From the NCBI RefSeq assembly GCF_024171495.1, contig NZ_JALJZW010000002.1:248001-312000 (forward strand): a stretch of 64,000 nt of DNA, in the 5' to 3' direction. Below, piece after piece: positions 62,233 to 64,000 of this stretch. Both the position numbers and the translations under genes were made by a program. Origin of the DNA: Deinococcus sp. HSC-46F16 (GTDB lineage: Bacteria; Deinococcota; Deinococci; Deinococcales; Deinococcaceae). The notes under the pieces are model-generated. The model ran no database searches. It had not been told where the DNA came from and saw only the letters and a list, made by a program, of their open reading frames with translations. Position 1 is the stretch's first letter. The number at the start of each line of letters is the position of its first letter.

Positions 62233-63216
62233 ATGTCTTCTCTGCCCAGCCTCCGCGCCGTCTGGGGCCGCGCCCCTCTGTTTTCCGTCGGCGTGAGCGT
62301 GCTGATTCAGGACGAGGGGAGCCGCGTGCTGCTCCAGCACCGGGGCGACGACGGCCTGTGGGGCACGCCGGGCGGCGGCCTGGACCCCGGTGAAGGTTTT
62401 CTGGAGGCTGCCCGCCGCGAGCTGTGGGAGGAAACGGGGCTGGAATGCCCGAACCTCGCCCTGATGGGACTGGAGGAGGGGCTGGTGGGTGGCCCGCAGT
62501 TCTACCACCGCTACCCCAATGGCGACGAGGTGTACATGGTCGGCATGCGGACGCACGGCATCCTGCCTGCGGCGGCCCTGGCGCACGCCGCGCCGGATGA
62601 CGGCGGCGAGACGCTGGACCTGCGCTGGTTCACGCTGGATGACCTGCCGCCGCTGAGTTCCAACGCCAATGTCGCCAGCATGAACGTGCTGCGAGTGCGA
62701 GCGGGGCTGCCCGCTCTGTCACTGCTCCGCTTCCCGGAGCCCCCGCCCCATGACGACCATCTGGCGAGGCTCCGGGCCGCCGCCGGTCCCCGCCCCCTCT
62801 TCGCTCCCGGCGCGAGCGTGCTGGCGGAGGACGATCAGGGGCGCCTCCTCCTCCTCCGGCATGCCCGCACCGGGCAGTGGGTCCTCCCCGGCGGCAAGCT
62901 GCACCCCGGCGAGAGCTTCGGGGCCTGTGCCCAGCGGGAACTGCACGAGGAAACGGGGCTGCGGGCCGAACGGCTGACGCCCGCCGCGCTCCTGCAAGGG
63001 CCGGAGTTCCGCTACGAGGACGCCTCCGGCCCCTGGGACAGCGTGGGCGTGCTGTACCGGGCACAGGGCGTCACGGGGAAACTCACCCTGCCGGAAGGCG
63101 AGATCACGGGGGCACGGTGGTGGGCGGCTGGCGAGGTGGACGGGGCCGACCTGCTGGGCCTCTACACCCGGCGGGCGGTGGAGACGTGGCGGGGCCGCGC
63201 TAGCCTCAGGCCATGA
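62233..63216 (+). CDS. Tandem Nudix hydrolase
   Basis: 327 aa with two complete Nudix domains. First box: GGGLDPGEGFLEAARRELWEETGL (about residues 46-69, with all REUXEE glutamates). Second: GGKLHPGESFGACAQRELHEETGL (about residues 219-242). The first is of the NUDT/ADP-ribose or nucleotide type, the second more MutT-like; each could clean a different nucleotide derivative. TAGGGT ends 7 nt before the ATG (leaderless type). Overlaps the next gene by ATGA. Confidence 0.92.
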   Translation: MSSLPSLRAVWGRAPLFSVGVSVLIQDEGSRVLLQHRGDDGLWGTPGGGLDPGEGFLEAARRELWEETGLECPNLALMGLEEGLVGGPQFYHRYPNGDEVYMVGMRTHGILPAAALAHAAPDDGGETLDLRWFTLDDLPPLSSNANVASMNVLRVRAGLPALSLLRFPEPPPHDDHLARLRAAAGPRPLFAPGASVLAEDDQGRLLLLRHARTGQWVLPGGKLHPGESFGACAQRELHEETGLRAERLTPAALLQGPEFRYEDASGPWDSVGVLYRAQGVTGKLTLPEGEITGARWWAAGEVDGADLLGLYTRRAVETWRGRASLRP

Positions 63217-64000
63217 CCGCCGTCACCGACCCCCTGACCCTGCCCTGCGGCGTGACGGTCAAAAACCGCCTGCTCAAGGGCGCCATGAGCGAGGCGCTGG
63301 GCAACCGCGACCACGCGCCCCGGCCCGAACTGCCCGCGCTGTATGCCCGCTGGGCGCGGGGCGGCACCGGCCTCCTGCTCACCGGCAACGTGATGGTGGA
63401 CGCCCGCGCCCTGGGGGAACCCGGCAACGTGGTGCTGGAGGACGAGCGGCACCTCGCCGACTTCCACCGCTGGGCCGTGCAGGGCTCGCGGGACGGAGCC
63501 GCGCTGTGGATGCAGCTCAACCACCCTGGCAAGCAGGCCCCACGCGGCCTGAACGCGGGCGGCACAGTGGCGCCGAGCGCCCTCCCCTTTGGGGGCGGAC
63601 TGGCCCGCGCCTTTGCCACGCCGCGTGAGCTGACGGTCCCCGAGATTCATGACCTGACGGCCCGTTTTGCCCGCTCCGCGCGGCTGGCGCAGCGGGCGGG
63701 ATTTGGCGGCGTGCAACTTCACGCGGCGCACGGCTACCTGTTCTCGCAGTTCCTCTCACCCCGGCACAACGTCCGCACCGACGAGTACGGCGGGAGCCTG
63801 GACGACCGCATGCGCTTCCTGCTGGAGACCTACGGCGCGGTGCGGGCGGCGGTGGGGCCGCGCTTTCCGGTCGGCGTGAAACTCAATTCCTCCGACTTCG
63901 TGCGGGGCGGCTTCTCGGAGGAGGAGAGTCTGGCGGTGGTGCGGGCGCTCGGCGAGCGGGACTGCGACCTGATCGAGCTGTCGGGCGGCACCTACGAGAA
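63213..64000 (+). CDS. NADH:flavin oxidoreductase / old yellow enzyme (3' end cut by window edge)
   Basis: FMN-dependent TIM-barrel reductase that reduces activated alkenes with NAD(P)H. Visible are 262 residues: LKGAMSEALG near the start, QLNHPGKQAP, the catalytic block VQLHAAHGYLFSQFLSP with the His/Asn-type pair His-Ala-Ala-His, and GGSLDDRMRFLLE, then VKLNSSDFVRGG. Coupled to the tandem Nudix gene by ATGA. It continues beyond the right edge. Confidence 0.9.
   Translation, partial: MTAVTDPLTLPCGVTVKNRLLKGAMSEALGNRDHAPRPELPALYARWARGGTGLLLTGNVMVDARALGEPGNVVLEDERHLADFHRWAVQGSRDGAALWMQLNHPGKQAPRGLNAGGTVAPSALPFGGGLARAFATPRELTVPEIHDLTARFARSARLAQRAGFGGVQLHAAHGYLFSQFLSPRHNVRTDEYGGSLDDRMRFLLETYGAVRAAVGPRFPVGVKLNSSDFVRGGFSEEESLAVVRALGERDCDLIELSGGTYE

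Overview
The window is high-GC chromosomal DNA of a Deinococcus-type bacterium. This is read from gene content and promoter style: a Thermus-like LysN aminotransferase, the futalosine menaquinone genes mqnE and mqnA, a class II (B12-dependent) ribonucleotide reductase, a DnaJ without zinc finger, a Gre-family factor, an alkyltransferase-like protein, several Nudix domains, secreted S8 proteases, and a pseudopilin cluster like the Thermus pilA1-A2-A3-comZ locus. More than 20 genes have a TANNNT -10 box ending only 5-7 nt before the start codon, the leaderless promoter arrangement known from Deinococcus. No insertion sequence, CRISPR array, phage gene or rRNA was seen. No stretch longer than 300 bases lacks a gene.

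Layout. 1-7.7 kb: a secreted carboxylesterase (cut by the left edge) and ftsH face the dnaK-grpE-dnaJ operon across a 240-nt region with an HspR (HAIR) operator, a canonical dnaK promoter and a perfect palindrome at the predicted dnaK transcription start; a CBS-domain gene follows. 7.8-12.3 kb: a multidomain secreted subtilase, an unknown exported protein and class II aldolase. 12.4-16.7 kb: lysN, murI-rph, a DoxX-like protein and a methyltransferase. 16.8-25.5 kb: small unknown proteins, trmB coupled to a small GidA-like flavoprotein, an Ohr-like protein with altered cysteines, a coupled DUF3006/ComEC-like pair, a GNAT enzyme, tldD-tldE and a DsbA-family protein. 25.6-28.4 kb: a tightly overlapping mqnE - NTF2-like - two small membrane proteins - mqnA operon. 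28.5-38.8 kb: nucleoside transporter, ATL protein, tethered cytochrome c, ABC exporter, der, a possible PD-(D/E)XK-like protein, small lipoprotein, lipoprotein subtilase and sugar dehydrogenase. 38.9-46 kb: Gre-like factor, nrdJ, and an nth-MFS-zinc ribbon operon. 46-52 kb: tRNA-Trp, M28 peptidase, cutA, an FtsB/DivIC-like protein, a thioesterase/unknown/ROK/mgsA operon, an M29 aminopeptidase and tRNA-Pro. 52.3-56 kb: pseudopilin/ComZ-like operon. 56-64 kb: glycine-rich stress-like protein, PSP1 protein, ridA, PP2C phosphatase, NadM fused to a degenerate Nudix domain, converging with a nicotinamidase, a TM2 protein, a tandem Nudix protein and an old-yellow-enzyme homologue cut by the right edge.

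Themes. Genes join mainly through ATGA/GTGA four-base overlaps, which points to translational coupling of functional pairs (tldD/tldE, murI/rph, FAD/trmB, DUF3006/MBL, ROK/mgsA, nth/MFS). Several enzymes keep the fold but have lost diagnostic catalytic or metal residues: the Ohr-like protein, the ROK kinase, the NadM Nudix domain and the alkyltransferase-like protein. The most unusual non-coding signals are the promoter that runs straight into a terminator beside der, a short leaderless ORF overlapping the ftsH start, and a terminator-like hairpin in the nrdJ leader.
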